Of a stretch of DNA of 64,000 nt, positions 1 through 10,428 are shown one piece after another. Below the pieces are notes generated by a model. That model saw only the letters and a program-made list of their open reading frames with translations, did not search any database and was not told the origin of the DNA. Made by a program: the position numbers and the translations under genes. The stretch is from assembly GCF_030272615.1 (NCBI RefSeq), contig NC_081415.1, forward strand, positions 508,929,373 to 508,993,372, written 5' to 3'. The DNA is from Cryptomeria japonica. Taxonomy: Eukaryota > Streptophyta > Pinopsida > Cupressales > Cupressaceae. Numbering within the stretch: the first letter of the stretch is position 1; the number at the start of each line of letters is the position of its first letter.

Positions 1-304
1 GCTAAATGAGCTCTCCTCAACTTCTTGCCTATCAAGTGGTATCGATTCAACTCTTTCAAGCGTAGAAGGGAATTGAATCACATCTTCCTATTTAGTATGT
101 TTTGGCTGCAATGTAACTGAAGGAGACTTGATTTCTCTAAAAATAACACTTCTACCCTTTCACACCATAGTTCTAACCGATGAAGATACATTTTAGATCC
201 TTGTTCTCCAACTTTGTTCTCTTCTCCTTTGGCACATGTGCATATCCCTCACAACCAAAAACTTTAAGATATCTCAATGAAGGCTTTTGACCTGACCATG
301 CTTC
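1..304 (-). mobile_element. Copia B, distal fragment
   Basis: Read on the minus strand this segment encodes the region after the integrase core of a Copia polyprotein. It matches the stretch around 3285-3600 of Copia A: the lysine-rich 'drtkledks'-like block followed by the acidic linker. It continues the minus-strand Copia that resumes at 6272; the two pieces abut exactly when Copia A and one copy of the 5-bp duplication are removed. The rest of pol and its 3' LTR lie left of the window. It carries no intact frame. Confidence 0.85.
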
Positions 305-1200
305 TGTTGGGAAAATGGTGACTCAACCTTTCATTTACATGTGGCTACTATTTATAGTAAGTTTTCATTTGAGCATGAAATGGTGCGAAATTATCCCCAA
401 AGCTTCTGGTTGGCTAGATAAGCATACCGATAAAGTTTAATTGCAATATCACAACTAGTTTTGAAGATATTTAGGTTTCTATTTTGGAGAGGTGCAATGA
501 AAGGTTTAAACTTAATTTTGGGGAATTTAGACCCTCCAAAATTCCCTAAAAAGTGGGCATAAATATCATATCTATTTAAGAGGTGATAGAGAACTTCACG
601 ATCTTTCTAGCACTTCAAACGGTTCATCAATCGGACACACGGTTCACAAGTTATGGTCTCCAAAAGTTAGGACTCCTCAAATAGGAAATATAAAAAGTAT
701 CAGCAACATAAATGAGTTGGAAAAGGGAGCCTGACATGTGTTGATGTGTGTTTTAACATGTCATACGATATCTATATTAGAGATAAGGTCGGCTATACTT
801 TATTGGGTGGTTTTAGCCCATGGTTTTGTAATATCATTTGACGGTTTCTTGTATTGTATCTCCTATATATAAGGTTTGTGAGATAGAGGTTGTGTGTATG
901 AGTCTTATTATTGAGTTACCTTTGAATCTCTGATTAGTGGTATTCTTGTGAACGGCTTGCTCTACAAGTATATTATAATCTATTTTTCATTCTTGAATAA
1001 TATATTGGGCAGCTTTTGCAGTGTGGGATTTTTCTCCTGAAAACGTTTTCCCCATGTGAATCACTATGATGTGGTATAAATGTTATTATGTCTATTTTTG
1101 TTAAGTTTAAGTAACTATTGTAATGATCTGTAAAAAAAATTGTAATACCCTCCTCTCAAGGTTAGTGTAGGAAGTTGTTCTGATACTTATCTTCCTTACA
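305..1200 (+). repeat. 5' LTR of Copia A
   Basis: Starts TGTTGGGAAA and ends CTTCCTTACA (TG...CA). It aligns with 5384-6271 over its whole length with scattered substitutions and small indels. A TATATATAA box lies at 864-872, the likely promoter of the element. Confidence 0.95.
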
Positions 1201-1202
1201 AG

Positions 1203-1215
1203 TGGTATCAAAACC
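1203..1215 (+). other. Primer-binding site of Copia A
   Basis: TGGTATCAAAACC lies two bases after the 5' LTR. It matches the usual Copia site TGGTATCAGAGC, complementary to the 3' end of initiator tRNA-Met, with a change in its second half. Confidence 0.85.
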
Positions 1216-1296
1216 TTGGGTTTTTTTGAACTAATCTGGATTTGAGTGGGACCTTGCACAGAAGACACTATTTGATCTTGTTGCAAGAATTTTCAA

Positions 1297-2134
1297 ATGG
1301 CAAATTCGTTAGGGAGAAAAGTGGTGGAAAAATTTAATGGAAGTAATTTTGAGATGTGGAAGCTGAAGATGGAAGATTTGCTAATAGGTCGAGATCTTTG
1401 GGATGTTATTGATGCAAATATTCAAAGACCCTTATATCCAATTGCGGCAACTCAATATGATATTATTGACCATAAAGCCAAGGTTCTAATAAGATTGTGC
1501 TTGACAGACTTTGTTCTGATTAGTCTTCATGAAGAGAATACTACAAATAAGTTATCAACTAGGCTTGGTGAGATGCATCAAGCCAAATCTTTATTAAATC
1601 AGATTTTCTTGAGGAAGAAATTGTATTCCTTGAAAATAGAAGAGGGTGGAATAATTGCAGACCACCTGGAAGTATTTAATATGTTGGTGGCTCAATTGGT
1701 ATATGTTGGTGTTAAGATGGATGAAGAGGAGAAATGTCAGATCTTGCTTTGTTCTTTGCTTGATTCGTGGTATTCTCTTGTTATGTCTATCGGTAGTATT
1801 TCTGTTGTTTTGAAGTTTGAAGATGCAGTGGGTTCCCTACTTGGTGAAGAGATGCAGAGGAAGGTATCCATTAGTTCAAAGGAAGCCCCAATTTTTTGTG
1901 GAAGACCCAAGGAAAAAGGCAAGAAGAATGAGAAGCGTAGTAAATCCAAGTCCAAAGGGAGATCAAAATCTCCTCGAAAGTCCAAAGTCATTTGCTAGAA
2001 TTGCAGTAAACCAGAACACATCTGTAAGGACTACAAAGAAGGAAAGAAGAAGAAAAAGAAGAAGTACGATTTTGATTCTGAGTCCAAGAAGAAAGATGGT
2101 GATGCATTCATTGTGGGTTTGGCTACTCATGTAG
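1297..2134 (+). pseudogene. Gag of Copia A (UBN2-type capsid and zinc knuckle)
   Basis: The first 233 codons read through from the ATG 82 bases after the primer-binding site. They show the Copia Gag capsid fold pattern (FNGSNFEMWKLKMEDLL near residue 15, then EMHQAKSLLNQ). A Lys/Arg/Ser-rich tail follows and then a zinc knuckle broken by a stop (C-stop-N-C-x4-H). The stop replaces the Trp expected in the CxxC knuckle, and the last Cys is Tyr. Beyond it a Lys-rich stretch leads into protease. Gag would form the virus-like particle; this copy cannot make a full one without suppression of the stop. Confidence 0.9.
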
Positions 2135-2640
2135 GTAATGATGCATGATTAATTGACTTAGGTGCATCTTTTCATATGACTTCCAATAGAGATTGGTTTT
2201 CTAAATATGAAGAATTTAATGTAGGTGAGGTGTACTTGGGTGATGATTCACATTTAGATATTGTTGGTCATGGTAAAGTCAGGATCAAGTTTCCTGATGG
2301 TTGAATAAAAAGGATTCACAATGTGTTGCATATCTCTGGATTAAAATAAACTTTATTATCTATGAGCAAACTGATAGATGCGGGTGTGTAGGTAGTCTTT
2401 TCTAATGCAGGATGTAAGATGATTAAGGGTGTTATGATGATTTCTAGAGGTTTCAGGTTTGGTACTTTGTATAAGCTAGAGGCATACACTGTTGAGTGTA
2501 ATAGCACTTCTGTAAAAAGTAAATTTGTGGATACTTCGAAGAAAGATTTGAGGGTTTCACCTTCAGCGGATGGACATGGATTTTGGGTACCTAAGGGTGC
2601 TCTTTCTTCTTAATAAAATTCACCTGTAGAGAAGACTATG
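2135..2640 (+). pseudogene. Protease and pre-integrase region of Copia A
   Basis: The protease active site reads IDLGASFHMTS, the Copia retropepsin motif with Leu where the family has Ser (D-S-G-A). The following residues match the usual protease body (YLGDDSHLDIVGHGKV). In-frame stops precede the motif (2147) and follow it (near 2302 and 2347). The stretch 2419-2613 is the start of the pre-integrase segment. Confidence 0.8.
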
Positions 2641-3537
2641 TTATGGCACTAGAGACTTGGCCACATTGGAGAAAAGGATCTAAGGACCTTGAAAAATAAA
2701 AACCTTGTTGAAGGTTTAAACGATTGTAATCTTGACTTTGATTTCTATGAGCATTGCATTTATGGAAAACAAAACTGCATTTTTACTTGAGTTCTCATAA
2801 ATATTGTGGGGTTTTGGATCTTATTCATTCTAATGTGTTTGGTCTTGTAGATGTTCCTTTGATTGGAAAATCCATGTATTATGTTTCATTTATTGATGAC
2901 TTTACTAGAAGGACATGGATATATTTTTTAAAGAGTAAATCAGAAGTTTCAGTTGATTTAAAAAATTTAAAGCAATGGTTGAGTTGCAATCTGGAAAGAA
3001 AATTAAATGTTTGAGGATTGATCATGGTGGTGAATTTTTCTCCAATGATTTTGATAGATTCAATACATATTGGGGCATCAATAGACAGAAGACAACTTTG
3101 TATTCTCCACAAGAGAATGGATTTGTAGAAAGAATGAATAGGACACTGATGGAGAAGGCTAGGGGTATGTAGAGTGGTTTTGGTCTAGAACAAATTTTTT
3201 GGGTTGAACCTGTTGCCACTACTTACTACCTGATTAATAGGTCTCCTACATCAGCCCTTGTTGATAAAATGCCTATGGAAGCATGGTCGGGACACAAGCC
3301 TTCATTAATACATATTAGAATTTTTAGTTGTGAGATATATGCACATGTGCTAAAGGAGAAGCGAACAAAGTTGGAGGACAAATCTATGAAATGTATCTTC
3401 ATCAGATATAGTTATGGTGTGAAATGATACAAGCTTTGGGACCCTATTGCACAAAAGGTAATTCATAGTAGAAGTGTTATTTTTAGAGAAATTAAGTCTG
3501 CTTTTGTTACATTGCATCTAGAAAAAAATAGGAAGAT
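2641..3537 (+). pseudogene. Integrase of Copia A
   Basis: The pre-integrase zinc finger region (RLGHIGEKDL) is followed by the catalytic core: D in 'IDDFTRRTW' near 2895, D in 'RIDHGGEFF' near 3020 and E in 'NGFVERMNRT' near 3125, the DD35E order. The frame changes at least twice (about 2760 and 2975) and there are stops near 3170 and 3425. The C-terminal part (3285-3537) is the same region that forms Copia B's fragment at 1-304. Confidence 0.85.
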
Positions 3538-4560
3538 GTGATTCAATTCCCTTCTACGCCTAAAAGAGTTGAATTGAGACCCCTAGATAGGCAAGAAGTT
3601 GAGGAGAGATCATCTAGCTCTGAATCTTCAGAAGAGGAGCAAGAACCTCCAACTCATCTTGTTCGAAGTTCTACAAGACATAGACAACCACCTGAAAGGT
3701 ATACACCTGATCATTGGAGATGTATTTTTTCTTTGAATAATAATGTGGATGAACCTAGATCTATAGAAGAGGCATTAGATATGAATGATGCAGAATCCTA
3801 GAAGATTGCTACGGAAGAAGAAATGACAGCTTTGAAAAACAATGATACATGGGATCTTGTACCATAACCTGAAGGATGGAAACCTATTGATTGTAAATGG
3901 GTGTTCAAGAAAAATATTGGTTCAAATGGAAGCATTGAGAAGTATAAAGCAAGGTTGGTTGCAAAAGGCTACTCTTAGGTTGAGGGTGTTGATTATGGTG
4001 AGATATTTTCTCCTATTGCAAAAATGACATCCATAAGATTTTTGCTTTCTATTCTTGTTGCTTATGATTTATTGGTTAAGAAAATGGATGTGAAAACTGA
4101 TTTTCTTTATGGTGATTTGGAGGAGGGTATTTATATGACACAGCTAGAGCACTATGTGGAAAGGTAAAAGTAATTTGGTCTATAAATTAAAGAAATCTTT
4201 GTATGGCCTCAAACAGAGTCCTAGGATGTGGTACCATAAATTTGATACATATGTGTTGAGTTTGGGATTTGAGCATTCTAAATCAGATCACTATGTTTAT
4301 TATAAATCTGATGGTCATCATTTCCTGTACATTGCATTGTATGTTGATGATATATTATTCATTGGTAAAGGGAAAGGTATGATTTCAGAACTAAAGTCTC
4401 AGCTCGCTGCTAAATTTGAAATGACAGATCTTGGTACATCAAAGCACATTATTGGGATGAAAATAAGAAGAGATAGAGTGAACAGAAAGCTATGGCTAGG
4501 CCAGAGTAAGTATGTGAATTCAATTTTGTAGAGGTTCAACATGCAAGATTGTAGACCATT
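3538..4560 (+). pseudogene. Reverse transcriptase of Copia A
   Basis: After an acidic linker (SSSSESSEEEQEPP) come the Copia RT blocks: the ATEEEMTALKNNDTWDLV entry, [41 protein letters not shown] and the catalytic YVDDILF near 4340. Stops interrupt it near 3800, 3867, 3977 and 4529, and the frame shifts around 4150. The YVDD residues are intact. Confidence 0.9.
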
Positions 4561-5330
4561 GTGTGTTTCTTTCTACAGTTGGAACAAAATTATCTATCGC
4601 AGATTGTCCTACATCCCCATCAGAGATGGAAGACATGATAAGAGTGTCTTATCAGAGTGCAGTTCAAAATTTGATGTATGCTATGGTCTATACTAGGCCA
4701 GAGATTTCCCAAGAAGTGGGAGTTCTTTCCAAATATATGTCTAATCCTAGAAGAGTTCATTGGGATGTACTCAAAAGAGTCTTCAGATATTTGAAGGGTA
4801 CCTTAGAGTATTCTTTGTATTATCATGGTATGTTGGTTGGAGACATGACTTCCCTTGATATCCATGGTTATGTGGATTCAGACTGGCAAGTGATATTGAT
4901 AGCAGAAGATCCACCAATGCTTATGTGTTTACTTTATTTGGTGGTGCATTTAGTTGGATGAGTAAGAGACGGGTTGTGGTTGATTTGTCTACTACTAAAG
5001 TAGAGCATATAGAAGCTTCTCATGCTTGTAAAGAAGTCATTTGGCTTAAGAGACTATGTTCAGATATTGAAATAAAATAAGGAGCAGTGACGATTTATTG
5101 TGACAGTCAGCGTGTGATCTGCCTAGCTAAGAACTCGACATTTTATGCCTGGACCAAACACATTGATGTTTAGTATCATTTTATCAAAGATATGGTCGAA
5201 GATGGTTGGGTGAAGTTTGTTAAGGTAGAAACTTTGATGAATGTTGCAGATTCTTTAACTAAGGTTGTGAGCACAGAGAATTTCAGATGGTGTTTTGATT
5301 CTATGGGCCTCATGGCCCCTAGCAATTGAT
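4561..5330 (+). pseudogene. RNase H of Copia A
   Basis: The Copia connection segment (PEISQEVGVLSKYMSNPRRVHW) is followed by the RNase H core: D of GYVDSDW near 4870, E of STTKVEH near 5000, and YCDSQ near 5098. The terminal block (KHIDV-x-YHFIKDM, LTKVVS) sits immediately before the polypurine tract, as normal. Frame changes occur near 4890 and stops near 5080 and 5173. Confidence 0.85.
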
Positions 5331-5370
5331 CTATTGTGTTGATACTCCCTTTGCTCTTGTAAGGTGTTCG

Positions 5371-5383
5371 ACAAGTGGGAGAA
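5371..5383 (+). other. Polypurine tract of Copia A
   Basis: ACAAGTGGGAGAA directly precedes the 3' LTR; this is the usual Copia plus-strand priming tract. Confidence 0.85.
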
Positions 5384-6271
5384 TGTTGGGATAATGGTGT
5401 CTCAACCTTGCATTTATAGGCTACTATTTATAGTAAGTTTTCATTTGAGCACAAAATGGTGTGAAATTCTCCCCAAAGCTTTTGGTTGGCTAGATAAGCA
5501 TATTGGTGAAGTCTCATCGCAATATCACAGCTAGTTTTGATGATATTAAAGTTTCCATTTTGGAGGGGTGCAATGAAAGGTTTAAACTTAATTTTGAAGA
5601 CTTTAGACCCTCTAAAACACCCTCAAAAGTGGGTGTAAATATTATAGTTATTTACAAGGTAATATAGCACTTTGTGATCTTTCGAGCACTTCAAATGGTT
5701 CATCAATCGGACACACGGTTCACAAGTTACGACCTCTGAAAGTTTGGACTCCTAAAATAGGAAATATAAAAGGTGTCAGACACATAAATGAGCTATAAAA
5801 GGGAGGGACACATGTTTATTCTTTAACACATCATAGGGCATCTAGATTAGAGATAAGGTTGGCCATACTTTATTAGATGGTTTTAGCCCATGGTTTTGTA
5901 ATACCGTTAGACATTTTCTTGTATTGTATCTCCTATATATGAGGTGTGTGAGATAGAAGTTGTGTGTAAGAGTTATGGCTATTGAATTACCTCTGAATCT
6001 TTGATTAGTGGTACTCCTGTGAAGATCTTTCTCTGTAAGTATATTATAACATGTTTTTTATTGTTGAATAATATATTGGGTGGCTTTTGGACTATGGGGT
6101 TTTTCTCCTGAAAGGGTTTTCCCCATGTAAATCATTGTGTTGTGCTATGAATGTTATTATGTCTATTTATGTTAATTTTTTGTAACTATTGTAATGATCT
6201 ATAAAACAATGTGCATTACCCTCCTCTCAAGGTTACTGTAGGAAGTCGTTCTGCTACTTAACTTTCTTACA
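5384..6271 (+). repeat. 3' LTR of Copia A
   Basis: Begins TGTTGGGATA and ends TTTCTTACA. It is homologous to 305-1200 but visibly diverged from it, so the insertion is not recent. Confidence 0.95.
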
Positions 6272-7137
6272 ACTTCCATAGGCATTTTATCAACAAGAGC
6301 TGATGTAGGATACCTCTTAATCGGGTAGAAGGAAGTGGCAATAGCTTCAGCCCAAAACTTTTCTCTAGACCAACACCACTCAACATACTCCTATCCTTCT
6401 CAATAAATGTCTTGTTCATTCTTTTTGCAACTCCATTATGTTGTGGAGAATAGGGACTTGTCTTTTGTATGTTAATGCTAGTCTTTACAGAATCTATCAA
6501 AATATTTAGAGAAAAATTCACTGCCATTATCAGTCCTCAAACATTTAATTTTCTTTCCAATCTGCAACTCAACCATTTCTTTAAAATCTTTAAAATGATT
6601 GAAAACTTCATATTTACTCTTTAAAAAGTATACCCATGTTCTTCTACTAAAATCATCAATAAATGAAACATAATATGTGGATTTTCCAATCAAAGGAGAA
6701 TCTACAAGACCAAACACATCAGAATGAATAAGATTCAAAACACCACAAGATTTATGAAAACTCGAGTAAAATTGAACAAAGTTTTGTTTTCAATAAATGC
6801 AATGCTCAGAGAAATCAAAGGCAAGATTACAATCATTCAAACCTTCAACAAGGTTTTTATTTTTCAAGGTCCTCAAACTCTTTTCTCCAATGTGGCCAAG
6901 TCTATAGTACCATAACATAGTCTTCTCTATATGTAACTTTTCTTCAGAAGAAAGAGCACCCTTAGGTACCCAAAAGCCATGTCCATCTGTTGAAGGTGAA
7001 ACCCTCAAATCTTCTGCCCAAGTATCCATGGATTTACTTTTTATAAAAGTGCTATTACAGTCAACAATGTATGCCTCTAGCTTATACAAAGTGTCAAACC
7101 TAATACCTCTAGCAATCACCATAACACCCTTAATCAT
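6272..7137 (-). pseudogene. Integrase and pre-integrase of Copia B
   Basis: 7137-6790 encodes the pre-integrase segment ending in the RLGHIGEKSLRTL zinc-finger block. 6738-6478 encodes the first half of the catalytic core (IDDFSRRTWVYF; RTDNGSEFF), and 6527-6267, in another frame, the second half (SPQHNGVAKRMNKT, with Lys where catalytic Glu is expected). Copia A is inserted shortly downstream. Frameshifted and non-functional. Confidence 0.85.
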
Positions 7138-8115
7138 CTTACATCATGCATCAGAAAAGACTACTTGCACACCCACATCTATCAGTTTTCTCATAGATAA
7201 TAAATTTTGTTTTAATCTAGGGATGTGCAACACACAGCTAATCATTTTTTTTCTACCATCAAGAAACCTGATTATAACTTTACCTTGACCAACAATGTCT
7301 AAATGTGAATCATCACCCGAGTACACCTTGCCTCCATTAAAATCTTCATATTCAGAAAACCAATCTTATTGGAAGTCATATGAAAAGATGCACCCAAGTC
7401 AATTAACCATGCATCATTACCTGCATGAGTAGCCAAAACTGCAATGAATGCATCACCATCTTCCTTCTCAGACTCAAAATCAAAATTGAACTTCTTCTTT
7501 TTCTTATTCTTTTCTTCTTTGTAATCCTTATAGATGTGATCTGAATTACCGCAATTCCAGCAAATGACTTTGGACTTATTGCACTTCTCATTCTTCTTTA
7601 ATTTTTCCTTAGGTCTTCCACGAATAGTTAGGGCTTCCTTCAAAATGATGGATACCTTCCTCCACATCTCTTCACCAAGTAGGGAACCCACCACATCTTC
7701 AGATTTCAAAACAACAAAAGTACTACTAATAGCCATAACAAGATAATTCCATGAATCAAGAAAAGAACAAAGCAAGATCTGACATTTCTCCTCTTCATCC
7801 ATCTTAACACCAATAGATACCAATAATGCAACCAACATATTAAATGCTTCTAGGTGGTCTACACTTCATCCACCTTCTTTCATCTTCAAGGAAAAAATTT
7901 CTTCCTCAAGAAAATATGCTTTAATAAAGATTTGGCTTGATACATCTCACCAAGCTTAGTCCATAACTTCTCTGTAGTGTTCTCTTCACGAACATTGATA
8001 AGAATAGAGTATGTCAAGCATAATCTGATTAGACCCTTATCTTTTTGGTCTATAACATCATACTGAGCATCCACAGTTGGATCTGAGGGTCTTTGGACAT
8101 TTGCATTAATCGCCA
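7138..8115 (-). pseudogene. Gag and protease of Copia B
   Basis: Gag is read from 8115 in a frame carrying NANVQRPSDP, matching Copia A residues 44 onward, then changes frame near 7890. The zinc knuckle CWNCGNSDHIYKDY keeps the first CxxC and His. Protease reads LIDLGASFHMTSN near 7400, with the same Ser-to-Leu change as Copia A, which suggests the two descend from a common already altered source. The first ~45 codons of Gag are missing. Confidence 0.85.
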
Positions 8116-8296
8116 TAAAACTCTTACACACAACCTCTATCTCATGAACCTCATATATAGGAGATACAATACACGAAATTGTCAAATGGTATTACAAAAC
8201 CATGGCTAAAACCACCCAATAAATTAGATCCAACCTTATCTCCATTCAAGATGCCCTATGACGTGTCAAAACACGCATCAACATGTGTTCCTCCTA
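8116..8296 (-). repeat. LTR remnant of Copia B fused to gag
   Basis: The minus strand matches about 180 bases of the Copia A LTR (the part around 725-905, including the CCTATATAT box). It then runs directly into gag codons. The missing segment corresponds to about 500 bases of the Copia A layout. Confidence 0.85.
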
Positions 8297-8640
8297 TTGG
8301 AATTAAGGAACACTGAGAGGGGGGTGAATCAATGTTCTGCCAACTTTATTATTATTCTATTCTTTCGACCACTTAATACATTTAATCAAAAGAAAGATGC
8401 AATAACATAAAACAAACAACCACAACACCATAACACAAAGATTTTGTATGTGGAAACCTGATTAAAGGAAAAACCACAGTCGTGATGAACCCACAATATA
8501 GGTATACTTTGTTATAAGTATTACAATGGCAAACACACATGCATTCGGGCTCACTGCCCAGAGCTCAGTGGTCAAGAAAGAGGCTCACTGCTCAAGAGAG
8601 AGGCTCACTGCCTACAAATCAATTACAAAATATTACCAGA
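8297..8640 (-). repeat. Remnant of a different LTR
   Basis: On the minus strand the sequence shows the recurring end of many plant Copia LTRs: a 'gggtttccacat...aatctttgtgttatggtgtt' tract (split here for length), then 'gattcaccccccctctcag'. The same end occurs at 40350 and 46400. Neither the matching second LTR nor an internal region is present. Bases 8545-8620 hold three diverged copies of a 'gaggctcactgc' phrase. Confidence 0.6.
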
Positions 8641-8679
8641 GTGTTTGTGATGTTTTAGAAATGGGGACAAGGCAAAAAA

Positions 8680-9095
8680 GTGAAAATTTGAGTTGTGTTT
8701 TAGGTGCACCAAATATAAAATGTGAAGTTCATTTTTAACCCCTTTGTTAAAAACGAGAAATATTAAGTTCTTTTTATGCACCAAAGTGAAAATTTAAGTT
8801 ATATTTTAGGTGCACCAAATAGAAAATGTGAAGTTCATTTTTAATCCCTTTGTTAAAAACAAGAAAGATTAAGTTCTTTTTATGCACCAAAGTGAAAATT
8901 TGAATTGTGTTTTAGGTGCACTAAATAGAAAATGTGAAGTTCATTTTTAATCCCTTTGTTAAAAACAAGAAAGATTAAGTTCTTTTTATGCACCAAAGTG
9001 AAAATTTGAGTTGTGTTTTAGGTGCACCAAACAGAAAATGTGAAGTTCATTTCAATCATTTTGTTGAAAACAAGAAAGATTAATTTTAAAACCCA
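8680..9095. repeat. 106-bp tandem repeat, four copies
   Basis: Units start with GTGAAAATTT at 8680, 8786, 8892 and 8998, an exact spacing of 106 bases. Units 1-3 differ at only a few positions; the fourth is more diverged at its end. Each contains 'ttaggtgcaccaaat' and 'gtgaagttcattt'. It lies in DNA continuous (LINE removed) with the G0 leader at 14334-14673, so it may be part of that leader. Confidence 0.9.
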
Positions 9096-9220
9096 AAGAC
9101 CGAAAAAAATGTTTCTAACTCACTCCTAAAAACCTGCACAAAGTGTTAGAAAACCTGCAATGAAAGCATGCAAAAAGTTAGTACATATGGTGGGCTCACA
9201 AGCCTAAAATTTTGTTTTTG
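9096..9220. other. Unassigned AT-rich stretch left of the LINE
   Basis: No reading frame or recognisable motif. It is continuous with 14334 when the LINE and one copy of its target duplication are removed, so it is probably the rest of a degenerate Tat-element leader. Confidence 0.5.
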
Positions 9221-9233
9221 AGGTTACAGTTTT
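9221..9233. repeat. Target-site duplication of the LINE (3' side)
   Basis: AGGTTACAGTTTT pairs with AGGTTACAATTTT at 14321-14333, 12 of 13 identical. The T-run merges with the element's short poly(A) on the minus strand. Confidence 0.85.
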
Positions 9234-10028
9234 TTGATGAATAGGCCTTCTCTATTAATTAAAAATATTAAAGTACAAATTCACAAAAAATGGCTGGGGG
9301 ATACAAGATCACCCCGCGAGAATCACTCGGCCAGCGGTCAGAAACAAAAAAACAAGCTATTCATCAAAAAACTTCCTCAGGTAGCCAAAGCAGTGGCAGC
9401 TAAGGGAGGAGGATCAGGATCATCTTTTTTTCCTCATACATCAGCGGGGCTAGGCGTCGGGTCCAGCACAAACCACCCATCTTCAGGATCTTTTTCAATT
9501 TCTCCTTCCTCTTGCCTAGGAGGAGAGATCACCAAACCCAGGCGAGGAAACTTTGAAGTGGTGGCAGAGGGCCACCCAGAATCATCAGCAGCAGGAGAAA
9601 AAGTCACAGGAGTAGTAGAGGTCCACCCCAAGGCAAAGCCCCGACATGACGGAGAAGCCGAACAGGGTCGCCAAGCATCATCTCTCCTGCCCGAGGGGTG
9701 GCAGGGAGGCTAGGACCGTGGGGCCTGAGAGCAGCAGGCAGAGGAGCTGCGACCGCGATGGTGGAGTATGGTTGGTAGAGACAGAGTCCGATGGTACTTA
9801 GATAATCACACAAGGGCCATTGCCCCATTTCTAGAGGAGCTCCCGAAGGTGGGCCACCTCCAGGGCCATCTTGTCAACTTGTACCTGAATCTACATTAAA
9901 ACATTGTTACAAATGAAAGCTTTAGCATAAAATGAAACATTAATATCCAAACAATTGTGAGAAAAAATAAAAGCATTTCTATCCTTCCAAAGAGTGTATA
10001 GGATCTCCATTCTAAAAGCATGCAATAT
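9234..10028 (-). other. 3' end of the LINE
   Basis: Downstream of the zf-RVT domain. It includes a GC-rich stretch (about 9410-9880) unlike the rest of the element and ends 'aggcctattcatcaaaaaa' on the minus strand. The open frames on either strand here are low-complexity and resemble no protein I know, so I treat the segment as untranslated tail. Confidence 0.6.
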
Positions 10029-10428
10029 CTAGGAGAATTTATAGGGGATTCTAGGAGAATCACCCAAAAGATCCATGTGCCAAGAAAATGGCTCAGGCTG
10101 AAAAGGCCAAAAGAAGTCATGAATCCAGCTCCAATACTTTTGAGCTCTTCTACAGAACCAAAAGATGTGCATAAAAGTTTCTAGTTGACCACAAAAAGTG
10201 CATCGAGGATCAAGAACTCCCAAATGCTTGAGTCTGGAACCCAAAGGCAATCCTTGAAAGAGTACACACCAAGAAAAGTGTGCAATCTTGGGTTCAGTGA
10301 TGGTGGACCAAACAAAAAAAAACCTGAATCTCCAGGAAGTTTGAGAAGAATGCAAGTGCCACTGCTGATTGGGGGTATGAACCATAGGTAAATGAGGAAC
10401 CAACCAGAGATAAACCATTTTAGGTTTG
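10029..10428 (-). pseudogene. zf-RVT domain of the LINE ORF2
   Basis: The minus strand gives KIAHFSWCVLFQGLPLGSRL then CTFCGQLETFMHIFWFC, the CxxC-x7-H-x4-C zinc finger found at the C-terminus of plant non-LTR reverse transcriptases, followed by a Trp-rich end. The frame is separated from RT by stops and shifts. Confidence 0.88.

Larger units (their letters stand above)
305..6271 (+). mobile_element. Complete Copia retrotransposon A, degenerate, nested in Copia B
   Basis: A full element with two LTRs (305-1200, 5384-6271), a Met-initiator-type primer-binding site just after the first LTR, Copia-order domains (Gag, protease, integrase, RT, RNase H) and a purine-rich tract just before the second LTR. 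The flanking five bases are gcttc (300-304) and acttc (6272-6276), a target duplication with one later change. Stop codons and frameshifts occur in every domain, so it is not autonomous now. The host sequence is Copia B, which it interrupts in the integrase coding region in the opposite orientation. Confidence 0.95.
6272..8296 (-). mobile_element. Copia B, proximal part (LTR remnant, gag, protease, integrase)
   Basis: On the minus strand this reads, from 8296 down, a short LTR remnant, gag, protease, pre-integrase and integrase, close in protein sequence to Copia A. It is continuous with 1-304 across the Copia A insertion. The 5' end is damaged: most of the LTR, the primer-binding site and the first ~45 Gag codons are absent. 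Confidence 0.9.

Noticed and set aside
9234-9713. 159-codon plus-strand frame with Gly/Ser-rich text
   Set aside because: It starts inside the poly(A) end of the LINE on the opposite strand and is low-complexity; composition of a GC-rich tail explains it.
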